Of a stretch of 18,934 nt of DNA, positions 11,656 through 17,234 are shown piece by piece (position 1 is the stretch's first letter; every line of letters starts with the position of its first letter). Below the pieces are notes generated by a model. It searched no databases, was not told the DNA's origin, and was given only the letters and a program-made list of their open reading frames with translations. A program made the translations under genes and the position numbers. The DNA is taken from contig CACXZL010000006.1 in NCBI GenBank assembly GCA_902772085.1, forward strand, positions 1 to 18,934, in the 5' to 3' direction. The stretch comes from an uncultured Coriobacteriaceae bacterium. Its GTDB lineage: Bacteria > Actinomycetota > Coriobacteriia > Coriobacteriales > Atopobiaceae.

Positions 11656-11890
11656 TGTCCTGACCTTTCTCGATGCAGGCTCGAAGGTGGTTTGCGAGTC
11701 CACGGGGTGTGATGCGCTTGGGCTTGCCGCCATAGCTGACGGTCTCAATCTCGCCGGACTCGATAAGGGGTTTGAGCGTGTCGGCCTTTACGTGCAGGAT
11801 GTGCGCTGCCTGACCGACCGTGTAGGCGCTTTCGTAGACTTCGTGCGCCTTGGCTTGCAGCTCAGCAAGCATGATTTCGTCCGTGGTCAT
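11633..11890 (-). CDS. Excisionase-like HTH DNA-binding protein
   Basis: The 85-residue protein has a MerR/HTH_17-like domain at residues 22-70: 'AYTVGQAAHILHVKADTLKPLIESGEIETVSYGGKPKRITPRGLANHL'. A helix-turn-helix with a short wing (GGKPKRI) is typical of excisionases and small phage regulators. It could be Xis, which would fit a temperate ancestor, or a regulator of early genes. The ATG (11888-11890) has GGAGG upstream and lies two nt after the previous stop. No intact integrase is seen in the window, so an excisionase role is unproven. Confidence 0.75.
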   Translation of the reverse strand: MTTDEIMLAELQAKAHEVYESAYTVGQAAHILHVKADTLKPLIESGEIETVSYGGKPKRITPRGLANHLRACIEKGQDNDYGILA

Positions 11891-11892
11891 GG

Positions 11893-12150
11893 CTAGTCCT
11901 CCAAGAGCTCGGTGCCGTGCACAAACGCCTTTGAGTTGACGGTGACCATCTTGCGGACGAACCAGGAATCGAAGTCATCCGCGATGCCGCACTCCTTGAT
12001 GAGCTCGCGCACGTCTTCGGGAGTGTCGCAGGCGACGTGATCCCAAAGGCCAGTTGACTTGTTGTAGACACTGAGGATGTAGGCTGCGTTATCGAGGGTC
12101 GCTTGCACCTCGATTGCCTTTTGCACCTCTGGTATGATTACTGCCGACAT
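11893..12150 (-). CDS. Hypothetical protein, first gene of the main early operon
   Basis: This 85-residue acidic protein (MSAVIIPEVQKAIEVQATLDNAAYILSVYNKSTGLWDHVACDTPEDVRELIKECG...) starts at the ATG at 12148-12150 with TTGGAGGG upstream. Its sequence suggests an alpha/beta fold with a 'DTPEDVRELIKECGIADDFDSWFVRKM' helical half. No known family. It is the first gene after a 390-bp gap that contains a hairpin in its leader (12176-12201). Products at this place just after Cro are often early regulators, which is inference by position. Confidence 0.75.
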   Translation of the reverse strand: MSAVIIPEVQKAIEVQATLDNAAYILSVYNKSTGLWDHVACDTPEDVRELIKECGIADDFDSWFVRKMVTVNSKAFVHGTELLED

Positions 12151-12175
12151 AAGCCCTCCAATGCTTTATGTCACT

Positions 12176-12206
12176 GGCCTATCTGTTGCAGCAGGTAGGC
12201 CTTTTT
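12176..12206 (+). terminator. Intrinsic terminator on the plus strand / leader hairpin on the minus strand
   Basis: GGCCTATCTG (12176-12185) pairs with CAGGTAGGCC (12192-12201), with one G-T pair and a 6-nt loop, and is followed by TTTTT (12202-12206). This is a good Rho-independent terminator for rightward transcripts. No plus-strand gene lies to its left, so it would stop antisense transcription before the switch region. In leftward mRNA the hairpin lies about 16 nt before the ribosome site of the gene at 11893-12150. Confidence 0.65.
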
Positions 12207-12426
12207 CCTTTCCCGTATGCCCTCTGGGACACATCGCCCGGTCAGGGAAGCCGTGGGGCTCTGGCAAGCCCGGCGCTGGGAGTTGTGTGTTCGGTGAGTT
12301 GTAGCCGAAAGGAGAGGGAAGGGGTCCTTGGGAAAGCGCCACCGCCCTTGCGATGCGACGACCTGCTCATGCTCAGTGCGCAAAGCGAGCGATGCGCCCT
12401 AGAGGACACACGGGACATTAAGTACG

Positions 12427-12459
12427 TGACAGTCCTTACCGACTCGAGGACTGACAGTC
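12427..12459. repeat. TGACAGTC direct repeat with internal inverted repeat
   Basis: TGACAGTC occurs at 12427-12434 and again at 12452-12459. Within the block, CAGTCCT (12430-12436) is the inverse of AGGACTG (12447-12453) around a 10-nt loop. Symmetry at this scale is typical of a protein-binding site, for example an operator or recombination core. It may be the second control point of the early operon. Confidence 0.5.
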
Positions 12460-12538
12460 GCTATTCATTTGCCCCGCCCACAGTTGCTTTGCTTCTTGCC
12501 TTGTCGGGGATTCTGTCTCTTGCGGTCTGTCCCGCCGC

Positions 12539-12745
12539 CTACTCGAATGGGCTGACCCTCAGCTCATCCACTGAACAGCCCAAGATGTTGGCCAGCCGTT
12601 CCGCTTCACTTAGGCGGAATTCGGTCTGGCCAGTAAGCTTGCTGTGCAGGGATACGCGGGACATTCCGAGCTGACTAGCAAGCTCGCCCTTTGTCGTTCC
12701 CGTGCGCTCGATGTATGCGCCGACGCGCTCTTTGATGGAATCCAA
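12539..12745 (-). CDS. Cro-like XRE-family regulator
   Basis: A 68-residue HTH protein results from a TTG start at 12743-12745, which has GGAGGT exactly seven nucleotides upstream. Upstream ATGs in the longer frame (to 12820) would lie in the promoter/operator region and lack ribosome sites. Residues 17-44 (TTKGELASQLGMSRVSLHSKLTGQTEF) form the helix-turn-helix, followed by 'LSEAERLANILGCSVDEL', the usual end of small XRE proteins. It points in the same direction as the early operon, as Cro does, and so probably antagonises the divergent repressor. It is transcribed from the promoter at 12792-12820. Confidence 0.8.
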   Translation of the reverse strand: MDSIKERVGAYIERTGTTKGELASQLGMSRVSLHSKLTGQTEFRLSEAERLANILGCSVDELRVSPFE

Positions 12746-12765
12746 CTTGATTACCTCCCCTCCCT

Positions 12766-12829
12766 GTTCAGTATTCTTACCACACATGATGATAGTAGTT
12801 AATAATACTGAACAAGTCAAGTATTCTTA
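12766..12829. promoter_or_regulatory. Three operator-like copies between divergent regulators
   Basis: A 14-bp element occurs three times: GTTCAGTATTCTTA at 12766-12779, its inverted copy at 12800-12813 (13 of 14 identical), and GTCAAGTATTCTTA at 12816-12829 (12 of 14). The second lies in the spacer of the minus-strand promoter, the third overlaps its -35 box, and the first lies between -10 and the ribosome site. This is the layout expected for repressor/Cro control of a lytic promoter. Confidence 0.65.
12792..12820 (-). promoter_or_regulatory. Sigma-70-type promoter for the Cro-like gene and early operon
   Basis: On the minus strand a -35 box TTGACT (12815-12820) and a -10 box TACTAT (12792-12797) are separated by exactly 17 nt. 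It directs transcription leftward into the Cro-like gene at 12539-12745 and, by read-through, the early genes. Operator copies overlap it. A plus-strand promoter for the opposing gene must also lie here, but only a weak candidate (TTGGTA near 12837) is visible. Confidence 0.7.
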
Positions 12830-12884
12830 GCAAAATTTGGTAAGATTTCTGTACGGTTAATTACTGATTTCGGTGGTGGTCTGC

Positions 12885-13100
12885 ATGACCTACGGAGAAG
12901 CATTAAGGCGCCTGATACGGACGCGCGGAGTCAGTCAGGCGGCGATTGCACGCGCCATAGGCAAGTCGCGCTCATACGTCTCGCAGCTTGCGAGCGGGAA
13001 GATTGAAGAACCTACGCTGTCCATGTCCTACGCAATCGCGGACGCTCTTGGCGTGACGGTTCAGGACTTCTTAGACCTTATGCATAGGGACGGACATTAA
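12885..13100 (+). CDS. Small XRE-family repressor-like protein
   Basis: The 71-residue protein MTYGEALRRLIRTRGVSQ... is almost only a helix-turn-helix domain: 'GVSQAAIARAIGKSRSYVSQLASGKIEEPTLSMSYAIADALGVTVQDFLDLM'. It lacks the C-terminal dimerisation/peptidase domain of cI-like repressors, so it cannot be cleaved by the RecA route. The ATG at 12885 is preferred to a GTG at 12873, because GGTGGTGG stands before it. Divergent from the Cro-like gene and next to three operator copies, it is the likely repressor of the lytic promoter. It is the only clear gene on the plus strand. Confidence 0.75.
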   Translation: MTYGEALRRLIRTRGVSQAAIARAIGKSRSYVSQLASGKIEEPTLSMSYAIADALGVTVQDFLDLMHRDGH

Positions 13101-13101
13101 A

Positions 13102-13188
13102 ATGCCCCGCACACGCAAGCCGCGCCGCGCCGCATGGGGGTCGCTGACCTACGACCCCAATTTCGAGAAAACGGGAGGTGACGGATAA
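13102..13188 (+). CDS. 28-residue ORF resembling the start of an integrase (possible relic)
   Basis: One nucleotide after the repressor stop, an ATG opens MPRTRKPRRAAWGSLTYDPN followed by eight residues and TAA. A basic run followed by 'AWGS(L/I)TYD' resembles the first strands of the arm-binding domain in actinobacterial tyrosine recombinases, and an integrase gene directly after the repressor is the usual order in temperate phages. The catalytic domain is absent: the following minus-strand gene converges 13 nt later. It may be a deletion relic or an unrelated basic peptide. The resemblance is short, so certainty is low. Confidence 0.4.
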   Translation: MPRTRKPRRAAWGSLTYDPNFEKTGGDG

Positions 13189-13201
13189 AAGAATTAACCG
13201 T

Positions 13202-13414
13202 TTAATAGTCGGTGAGAATCGCCACGCCAAGACGGTTGAAGTCAACCTCATGGACGGTCTTCTTGCTCGCGTGGCCGTAGAACGGCTTGAACTTCTTGAT
13301 GGCTTCCTTGCGTGACTGAGCCCAGCACAGCGCAACATCATCGGTGTACTCGTGCCCGTCCATCGCGTTGGGCAGCGTGTAGGCGTACAGGCGCAACGGC
13401 CCCATGTCCTTCAT
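13202..13414 (-). CDS. Hypothetical protein downstream of the late terminator
   Basis: This 70-residue protein starts at the ATG at 13412-13414 with AAAGGA upstream. The longer frame to 13504 would span the terminator hairpin. The sequence, MKDMGPLRLYAYTLPNAMDGHEYTDDVALCWAQSRKEAIKKFKPFYGHASKKTVHEVDFNRLGVAILTDY, has alternating strands and a helix and resembles small proteins found in gut phages, with no known function. It is separated from the lysis genes by the terminator and converges on the plus-strand lysogeny genes. It could therefore have its own promoter and be expressed from a prophage; that is inference. Confidence 0.7.
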   Translation of the reverse strand: MKDMGPLRLYAYTLPNAMDGHEYTDDVALCWAQSRKEAIKKFKPFYGHASKKTVHEVDFNRLGVAILTDY

Positions 13415-13444
13415 GGCGAATCCTTTCGACGGTTCAACGATAGC

Positions 13445-13474
13445 AAAAATGCCCCCACCCCGAAGGGTGAGGGC
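13445..13474 (-). terminator. Strong intrinsic terminator of the late operon
   Basis: On the minus strand GCCCTCACCC (13465-13474) pairs with GGGTGGGGGC (13451-13460) around a TTCG tetraloop, with one T-G pair, and is followed by ATTTTT (13445-13450). UUCG-capped GC-rich stems with a U-run are classic Rho-independent terminators. It lies 90 bp after the CHAP endolysin stop and should end the late transcript. No T-run follows on the plus strand. Confidence 0.85.
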
Positions 13475-13563
13475 AAAATCAATGGGTAAATACTCGACTT
13501 GCAAGAGACAGGGGCCTTAAATCGCCTTAGAACAAGCCATTTACCTGCGGAAACGCTGCCGCG

Positions 13564-14343
13564 CTAAATCTGCTTGATGTACTGCTTGATGAGGCTTACG
13601 GCGTTGTTCACGCCGTCAATGATGGTCTGAATGCGGTTGGTCTTAGCCGCGCTCGTATCTGCTGGCTTGCCCTCCGGCTTGCCAACGATGGCGTCGCGCA
13701 CGTCACGCAGGATGCGGTATGCGTCCACGTTCTCGTACTTGGTATTGCGGTAGCTCCACACCTTGACGGGAGTCTTCGCCACTTCCTCCTGCACAATCGC
13801 GCGAATCTTCTTCAGGTCAGCTTCGGTCATTTCGTCCTCCGTTTCGACAAGCGCCCAGTTTGGCACGCCGTATCCTGCAATCCTCGAATCGTTGAGCGAG
13901 TAGGTCTGCTGCATGACCGCCCCGCCCGAATAGCCGTAGTTGTAACCGGTGTTGCCCTCCACCGTGGTCACGGTGGTGGACGTGTAGCCCACGACGATGC
14001 CCGTGTGGTACTCGTCCCCGACGGTGCCGAAGAATATCTGCCGCCCGAGTCCCGGCTTGCTGCTCCATGCGCCGTTGTTGCGGTACCACGCGGCAGAAAT
14101 CCAGCAGCCCGCGCCGCCGCCGCCCTCGACCTGATAGGTCATGGCAAGCGCGTTGGCCTTGCCGAAGCACTTGACGTAGGCGCAGTCGGCGAACACGTCG
14201 CACCAGTCGTATCCGTTCTTGGGCCCGTTGTAGAACCCTAGCGAGTCCATGTAGACCGCATAGGTGTTCTGTTTGCTAGAAGCCGCGACGTAGCCGACCT
14301 GGTTGAGACACCATGCGGCCACGCGCTCCTGTGGTGAAGCCAT
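13564..14343 (-). CDS. CHAP-domain endolysin
   Basis: The 259-residue enzyme has a CHAP-type N-terminal domain (residues 5-165): 'YDWCDVFADCAYVKCFG' with likely nucleophile C48, 'EYHTGIVVGYTSTTVTTVEGN' with H113 and probably E129, giving a Cys-His-acid triad. CHAP enzymes cleave peptidoglycan as amidases or endopeptidases. The C-terminal part (171-220, 'LKKIRAIVQEEVA ... KVWSYRNTKYENVDAYRILRDVRDAIV') is shared with the adjacent lysin and is probably a cell-wall or multimerisation module. There is no signal peptide, so exit needs the holin. The ATG has GGGAGG upstream and abuts the previous stop. It is the last gene before the late terminator. Confidence 0.88.
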   Translation of the reverse strand: MASPQERVAAWCLNQVGYVAASSKQNTYAVYMDSLGFYNGPKNGYDWCDVFADCAYVKCFGKANALAMTYQVEGGGGAGCWISAAWYRNNGAWSSKPGLGRQIFFGTVGDEYHTGIVVGYTSTTVTTVEGNTGYNYGYSGGAVMQQTYSLNDSRIAGYGVPNWALVETEDEMTEADLKKIRAIVQEEVAKTPVKVWSYRNTKYENVDAYRILRDVRDAIVGKPEGKPADTSAAKTNRIQTIIDGVNNAVSLIKQYIKQI

Positions 14344-15057
14344 CTAACCTCCCAACGTCTCTATCAGCTTGCGCAGCTTGCCCTTCGTGGCCGTTGAGTC
14401 CGGCGTGCCATCGTCCACCACGTCATCACGGATATCGCGCAGGATTCGGTACGCATCGGCCGTCTCGTAGGTCGTGTTGCGGTACCCCCAGACCTTCGCG
14501 CCGATGTTCACCAGCTCGTCGCGCACCGCCTGCCTGATCGCGGCGAGGTCACCGTCCGTCAGCTCGTCCGCCTCGTCCGAATAGTCGTAGTGGTAGGCCG
14601 TAGTCCAATGCGACGGATAGTAGCGAGCCATGCGCACTTCGGTACCGTCTTGGTCACCTTCGCGCCCGTCCAGCCCGCCGTAGTAATCGCCGTGGTGAGC
14701 TTCGCCGATATAGCCGTCACCGAGGTAAAGCGCGGTGTGCCCCTTGACCCAGAGCACGTCACCGCGCTGTACGTTGTGGACGCTGACCTCAACGAAGCCA
14801 TGGGAGAGCAGCACGCCCGCCTCATTACCCGTCCACAGGTAATCCTGCCAGTAGCCGCCCAGCACGCCCGCCGCCTCGTAGCATCGCCTGACAAGCTCGC
14901 TGCAATCGGTATCGCCGCCCGCGATGGTCACGCGCGTGCCGTCAGAGAGCGTGATTGTCTCCGTGCCATCAGGCGCGCGGTGAACCTGCGAGTAGCCGTG
15001 GGCGTCGTGCCCACAATAATGTTCCATGACCTCGGCGGCGATCTCGCGCCTGAGCAC
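14344..15057 (-). CDS. NlpC/P60-like peptidoglycan hydrolase (phage Amidase_5 type)
   Basis: The 237-residue protein has 'GGDTDCSELVRRCYEAAGVLGG' (residues 47-68, catalytic C52), 'NVQRGDVLWVKGHTALYLGDGYIGEAHHG' (95-123, H107, third residue probably among E119/H121/H122). This is the pattern of phage peptidoglycan amidohydrolases of the papain-like NlpC/P60 group. The C-terminal part ('DLAAIRQAVRDELVNIGAKVWGYRNTTYETADAYRILRDIRDDVV') is homologous to that of the CHAP lysin. The start is a GTG (15055-15057) with AAGGAGG upstream, overlapping the holin stop by one nt. With two different catalytic heads the phage may cut two wall bonds. Confidence 0.85.
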   Translation of the reverse strand: MLRREIAAEVMEHYCGHDAHGYSQVHRAPDGTETITLSDGTRVTIAGGDTDCSELVRRCYEAAGVLGGYWQDYLWTGNEAGVLLSHGFVEVSVHNVQRGDVLWVKGHTALYLGDGYIGEAHHGDYYGGLDGREGDQDGTEVRMARYYPSHWTTAYHYDYSDEADELTDGDLAAIRQAVRDELVNIGAKVWGYRNTTYETADAYRILRDIRDDVVDDGTPDSTATKGKLRKLIETLGG

Positions 15058-15263
15058 TACTCCTCCTTGGCCGTGGCCGCACTGACGCCGATGATGGCAC
15101 CGAGGAAGGTGGCGACCGCGTTGATGGTCAGCACGATGGCGTCAACGTTGGCGAGTCCCCACGCGGGGCCGATGGTCGCGATCAGAACCGCAAGGGCAGG
15201 AAGGAACAGGCAGGCCAGCCACTTACAAGCCTGATAGAGAGAGTCTGGGATGATGTAGGTCAT
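15057..15263 (-). CDS. Holin, Dp-1 type
   Basis: The 68-residue protein MTYIIPDSLYQACKWLACLFLPALAVLIATIGPAWGLANVDAIVLTINAVATFLGAIIGVSAATAKEE has two transmembrane segments (residues 12-32 and 42-62). It follows the Dp-1 holin pattern: 'I.D..Y...KW....LPALAV....IG..WGL......V.TI.AV.TFLGA..GIS'. Holins form membrane lesions at a set time and release endolysins. Position directly upstream of two lysins supports it. The ATG has GGAGGA upstream. Confidence 0.88.
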   Translation of the reverse strand: MTYIIPDSLYQACKWLACLFLPALAVLIATIGPAWGLANVDAIVLTINAVATFLGAIIGVSAATAKEE

Positions 15264-15271
15264 AAGTCCTC

Positions 15272-15607
15272 CTAGTTGATAATCTTGTCTGGCAGGTCGT
15301 TGAGCTTCTTGCGATATGTGTCAATTAAGCCGTTGAACCCAAGTGCCGAGTAGCGGTCGTGCATGTCGCACCATGAGGCTCTTTCTTCTGGCGTTATCCA
15401 ACCGCGCTCAAAATACTTTTCGCTGTTGTGTATCAGCGTGGCCCGCATGGTGGACTGTTGCGCGTCTGCCAGCTTGTCTATCTTCGCGCCCGTTTTCTCG
15501 CGCCACTCTTTGCCGGTCTTGAAGTAGTCGAGCGCGTGCTTGTAAAGGCTCCCCACGACTAGGCCAACGAGGGCCGTTAACGCCGTCTGCAATATTCCGT
15601 TGCCCAT
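15272..15607 (-). CDS. Membrane-anchored lysis-cassette protein (holin-like)
   Basis: The 111-residue protein has one N-terminal hydrophobic segment (residues 3-22, 'NGILQTALTALVGLVVGSLY'), then a charged helical region (DYFKTGKEWREKTGAKIDKLADAQQSTMRATLIHNSEKYFERG), and 'WITPEERASWCDMHDRYSALGFNGLIDTYRKKLNDLPDKI' at the end. This layout, with one anchor, a coiled-coil-like middle and an 'ITPEE ... YSALG.NGLI' tail, is common just before holins in Gram-positive phages, where it is named minor structural or holin-like. It may tune lysis timing or be a second holin component; that is not shown. Confidence 0.7.
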   Translation of the reverse strand: MGNGILQTALTALVGLVVGSLYKHALDYFKTGKEWREKTGAKIDKLADAQQSTMRATLIHNSEKYFERGWITPEERASWCDMHDRYSALGFNGLIDTYRKKLNDLPDKIIN

Positions 15608-15617
15608 ACGCGCCCCC

Positions 15618-16691
15618 CTACGCCCAGGTTGCTAGCGTGCGGGTGGCGCTCCAATTGGTGCCGCCGTTGGTCGTATAGCGTGCAACAAGATTAAGCGTTG
15701 ACGGGTTGAAAACGAATTGAACGCCCACGCCCGTATCCGCGTTGATGAACGTATAGTAGTTTTGCGCGGTCGCGCTGGTGCCGCTCGCGTAGGGCCTCAT
15801 GCCGCCGATTACAGCTCTATTGTTATCGTCGGCGTAAACTATCCATCCGCCGTTTTGCCCGTTGTCATATAGTCCGCGCTTCGTGCTGGTCGCCGTTATC
15901 GAAACGTCGCGGGCGTTCGTCGGGTTGCTCTCGTTCGTTCGGGCGTGTACTGACGGACTCGCCGCGCTGACCGTCAAAACGCCGCTTTGCCCGTAAATCG
16001 TCCCCGTGCCGGATGTACCAACTTGCAACCAGTTCCTAACGCTCGCTGTTTTTGCCTCTACGCCGTCTGAAATTAAGATGTTTCCTGTTAGGCTCATGCT
16101 CAAATTAGACAACAGCTTTAGTACCGTTGGCCCGTGCTTTATGACAAACGCCGGGGCGCTGTCATATTCGGGGTACATTTCCGCGCGGACGGTTCCCGCG
16201 TGGCCTTCCCCGTCGTCGTAGGGCATTGAAAAATCAATGCCGCCGTCTGTAACGTCAACGTGATTACCCGCCGCGTAACCAACGCGTGCAAGCGCTGCGC
16301 CGAACTGCGCCACGATATTACTTGCCGCCGTACCCGCTCCGTCATAAAAGGCTATCGCGCTTGCCGTGATGCTTGTAAGGTAGTTTGCCGCGTGCCTTAG
16401 CAGGATGCCCAGCGCGTTAATTAGGATGTTGTGGCCCGTGGTCGCGTCTCCCTCGGCCTCTGTCACGTGTACGCCGTCCGTATCCGTGAAAAAGTGCTGG
16501 CCCGTCGCCTCTGCCACGGCCTGCGCCTCTGCCGCGACCTGCGCCGCGTCACTGATATCCGCCTCTATCGCATCGCCCCAGCCGATGGGAGCGACCGCCA
16601 CGGGCTCGCCGTTGCGGGTGATAATCATGACGCTGTCGCCCTGCTTGACGCTGCCCACGCACGGCACGGTCAGTTGGTTGGAGTTAATCAT
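15618..16691 (-). CDS. Tail fibre / receptor-binding-like protein
   Basis: The 357-residue protein has an N-terminal segment with SVKQGDSVMIITRNGEPVAVAPIGWGDAIEADI, an Ala-rich helical stretch (AAQVAAEAQAVAEATGQ) that could trimerise, then 'HFFTDTDGVHVTEAEGDATTGHNILINALGILLRHAANYL' and 'IAFYDGAGTAASNIVAQFGAALARVGYAAGNHVDVTDGGIDF', modules I know from tail fibres of Coriobacteriia prophages. The C-terminal 150 residues are beta-rich and Asn/Thr-rich, as expected of a receptor-binding shaft and tip. It lies between tail hub and lysis genes, the usual position. It starts at the ATG 16689-16691 overlapping the upstream stop. Host receptor unknown. Confidence 0.82.
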   Translation of the reverse strand: MINSNQLTVPCVGSVKQGDSVMIITRNGEPVAVAPIGWGDAIEADISDAAQVAAEAQAVAEATGQHFFTDTDGVHVTEAEGDATTGHNILINALGILLRHAANYLTSITASAIAFYDGAGTAASNIVAQFGAALARVGYAAGNHVDVTDGGIDFSMPYDDGEGHAGTVRAEMYPEYDSAPAFVIKHGPTVLKLLSNLSMSLTGNILISDGVEAKTASVRNWLQVGTSGTGTIYGQSGVLTVSAASPSVHARTNESNPTNARDVSITATSTKRGLYDNGQNGGWIVYADDNNRAVIGGMRPYASGTSATAQNYYTFINADTGVGVQFVFNPSTLNLVARYTTNGGTNWSATRTLATWA

Positions 16692-16888
16692 GTTGGCAAT
16701 TCCTCCGCGTCGTAGTCCGTCACGTCTTCGGGCATTTCGTCTTCATCGTCTGGCCCGTCAAGCTCTAGCGCCGCCGCCTCGCCGTCTTCCAGCTCTTCGC
16801 CCGCGTCCTCGCCCGCGTCTTCTGGCTCATACGTGGAGTCCCAGTCTTCTTCTTCTGCCTCGGTTAGGCTGTCGTAGTCCTCGCTCAT
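16688..16888 (-). CDS. Extremely acidic small protein
   Basis: The 66-residue product MSEDYDSLTEAEEEDWDSTYEPEDAGEDAGEELEDGEAAALELDGPDDEDEMPEDVTDYDAEELPT is nearly half Asp and Glu with no Lys or Arg at all. It is likely disordered. The ATG (16886-16888) overlaps the previous stop as ATGA and its own stop overlaps the fibre start as ATGA. The 155-residue reading that extends it upstream is an Arg/Gly/His-rich out-of-frame version of the next gene and is rejected. Location between hub and fibre suggests a tail-assembly or fibre chaperone, or a linker; this is only inference. Confidence 0.7.
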   Translation of the reverse strand: MSEDYDSLTEAEEEDWDSTYEPEDAGEDAGEELEDGEAAALELDGPDDEDEMPEDVTDYDAEELPT

Positions 16889-17232
16889 TCGATAACCTCC
16901 CCGCTCGTCGCGCCGTCCGTCTCGTCTATGTCGGTCGTTTCGTCCTCGTCTTCTATGCCCGCGTCCGCGTCGCCTGCCGTGTCTGCCGTGGCGTCTTCGT
17001 CTATGGTTCCCTCGGTCGCGCTTTCGTCCTCGTCGCCGATATCCACGCCCACGAACTCGCCGCCGCCCGCGTCTATGGCCTCTTCGTCTTCGATAGGCTC
17101 CCCGATTTGCACGAGCACATAGCCGCCCGCGCTGTCCGCTAACGCCGTCGCCCATATGACGCTTGTTCCGTCCGGCGTTGAATCGTCGCGGCCTCGCGGG
17201 GTGTCTGCAAACAATCGGTCTAGGTATCCCAT
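16885..17232 (-). CDS. Acidic tail-region protein
   Basis: This 115-residue protein has a normal N-terminal part (MGYLDRLFADTPRGRDDSTPDGTSVIWATALADSAGGYVLVQIGEPI, probably a small beta-rich domain) followed by a long Asp/Glu/Thr/Ala-rich tail from about residue 47 on (IEDEDETTDIDETDGATSGEVIE at the end). The start ATG (17230-17232) follows the hub stop by two nt. Together with the next gene it forms a pair of acidic proteins in the tail operon. The N-terminal part might sit on the baseplate and the acidic tail on the outside; not proven. Confidence 0.75.
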   Translation of the reverse strand: MGYLDRLFADTPRGRDDSTPDGTSVIWATALADSAGGYVLVQIGEPIEDEEAIDAGGGEFVGVDIGDEDESATEGTIDEDATADTAGDADAGIEDEDETTDIDETDGATSGEVIE

Positions 17233-17234
17233 GT

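Larger units (their letters stand above)
12151..12538. other. Long intergenic region without a convincing gene
   Basis: About 390 bp separate the Cro-like gene from the early operon. Open frames on both strands exist (for example 12168-12674 plus, 12171-12383 minus) but have no ribosome site and Pro/Ser/Arg-rich, gene-unlike composition. The region holds a hairpin near its left end, a repeat/hairpin cluster at 12427-12459, and G+C-rich sequence with several short stems in between. I see no tRNA. It could encode a structured or regulatory RNA, or an operator/attachment site. Confidence 0.6.

Noticed and set aside
12171..12383. 70-residue minus-strand ORF in the intergenic region
   Set aside because: Composition unlike the neighbours (Arg/Pro/Ser/His-rich), no ribosome site, and it runs through the leader hairpin.
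12168..12674. 168-residue plus-strand ORF
   Set aside because: It crosses an intrinsic terminator just after its start, runs antisense through the Cro-like gene and has no ribosome site.
16688..17155. 155-residue minus-strand ORF rich in Arg, Gly and His
   Set aside because: Its first 89 residues are an out-of-frame reading of the acidic gene at 16885-17232; only the part from the ATG at 16888 is likely real.
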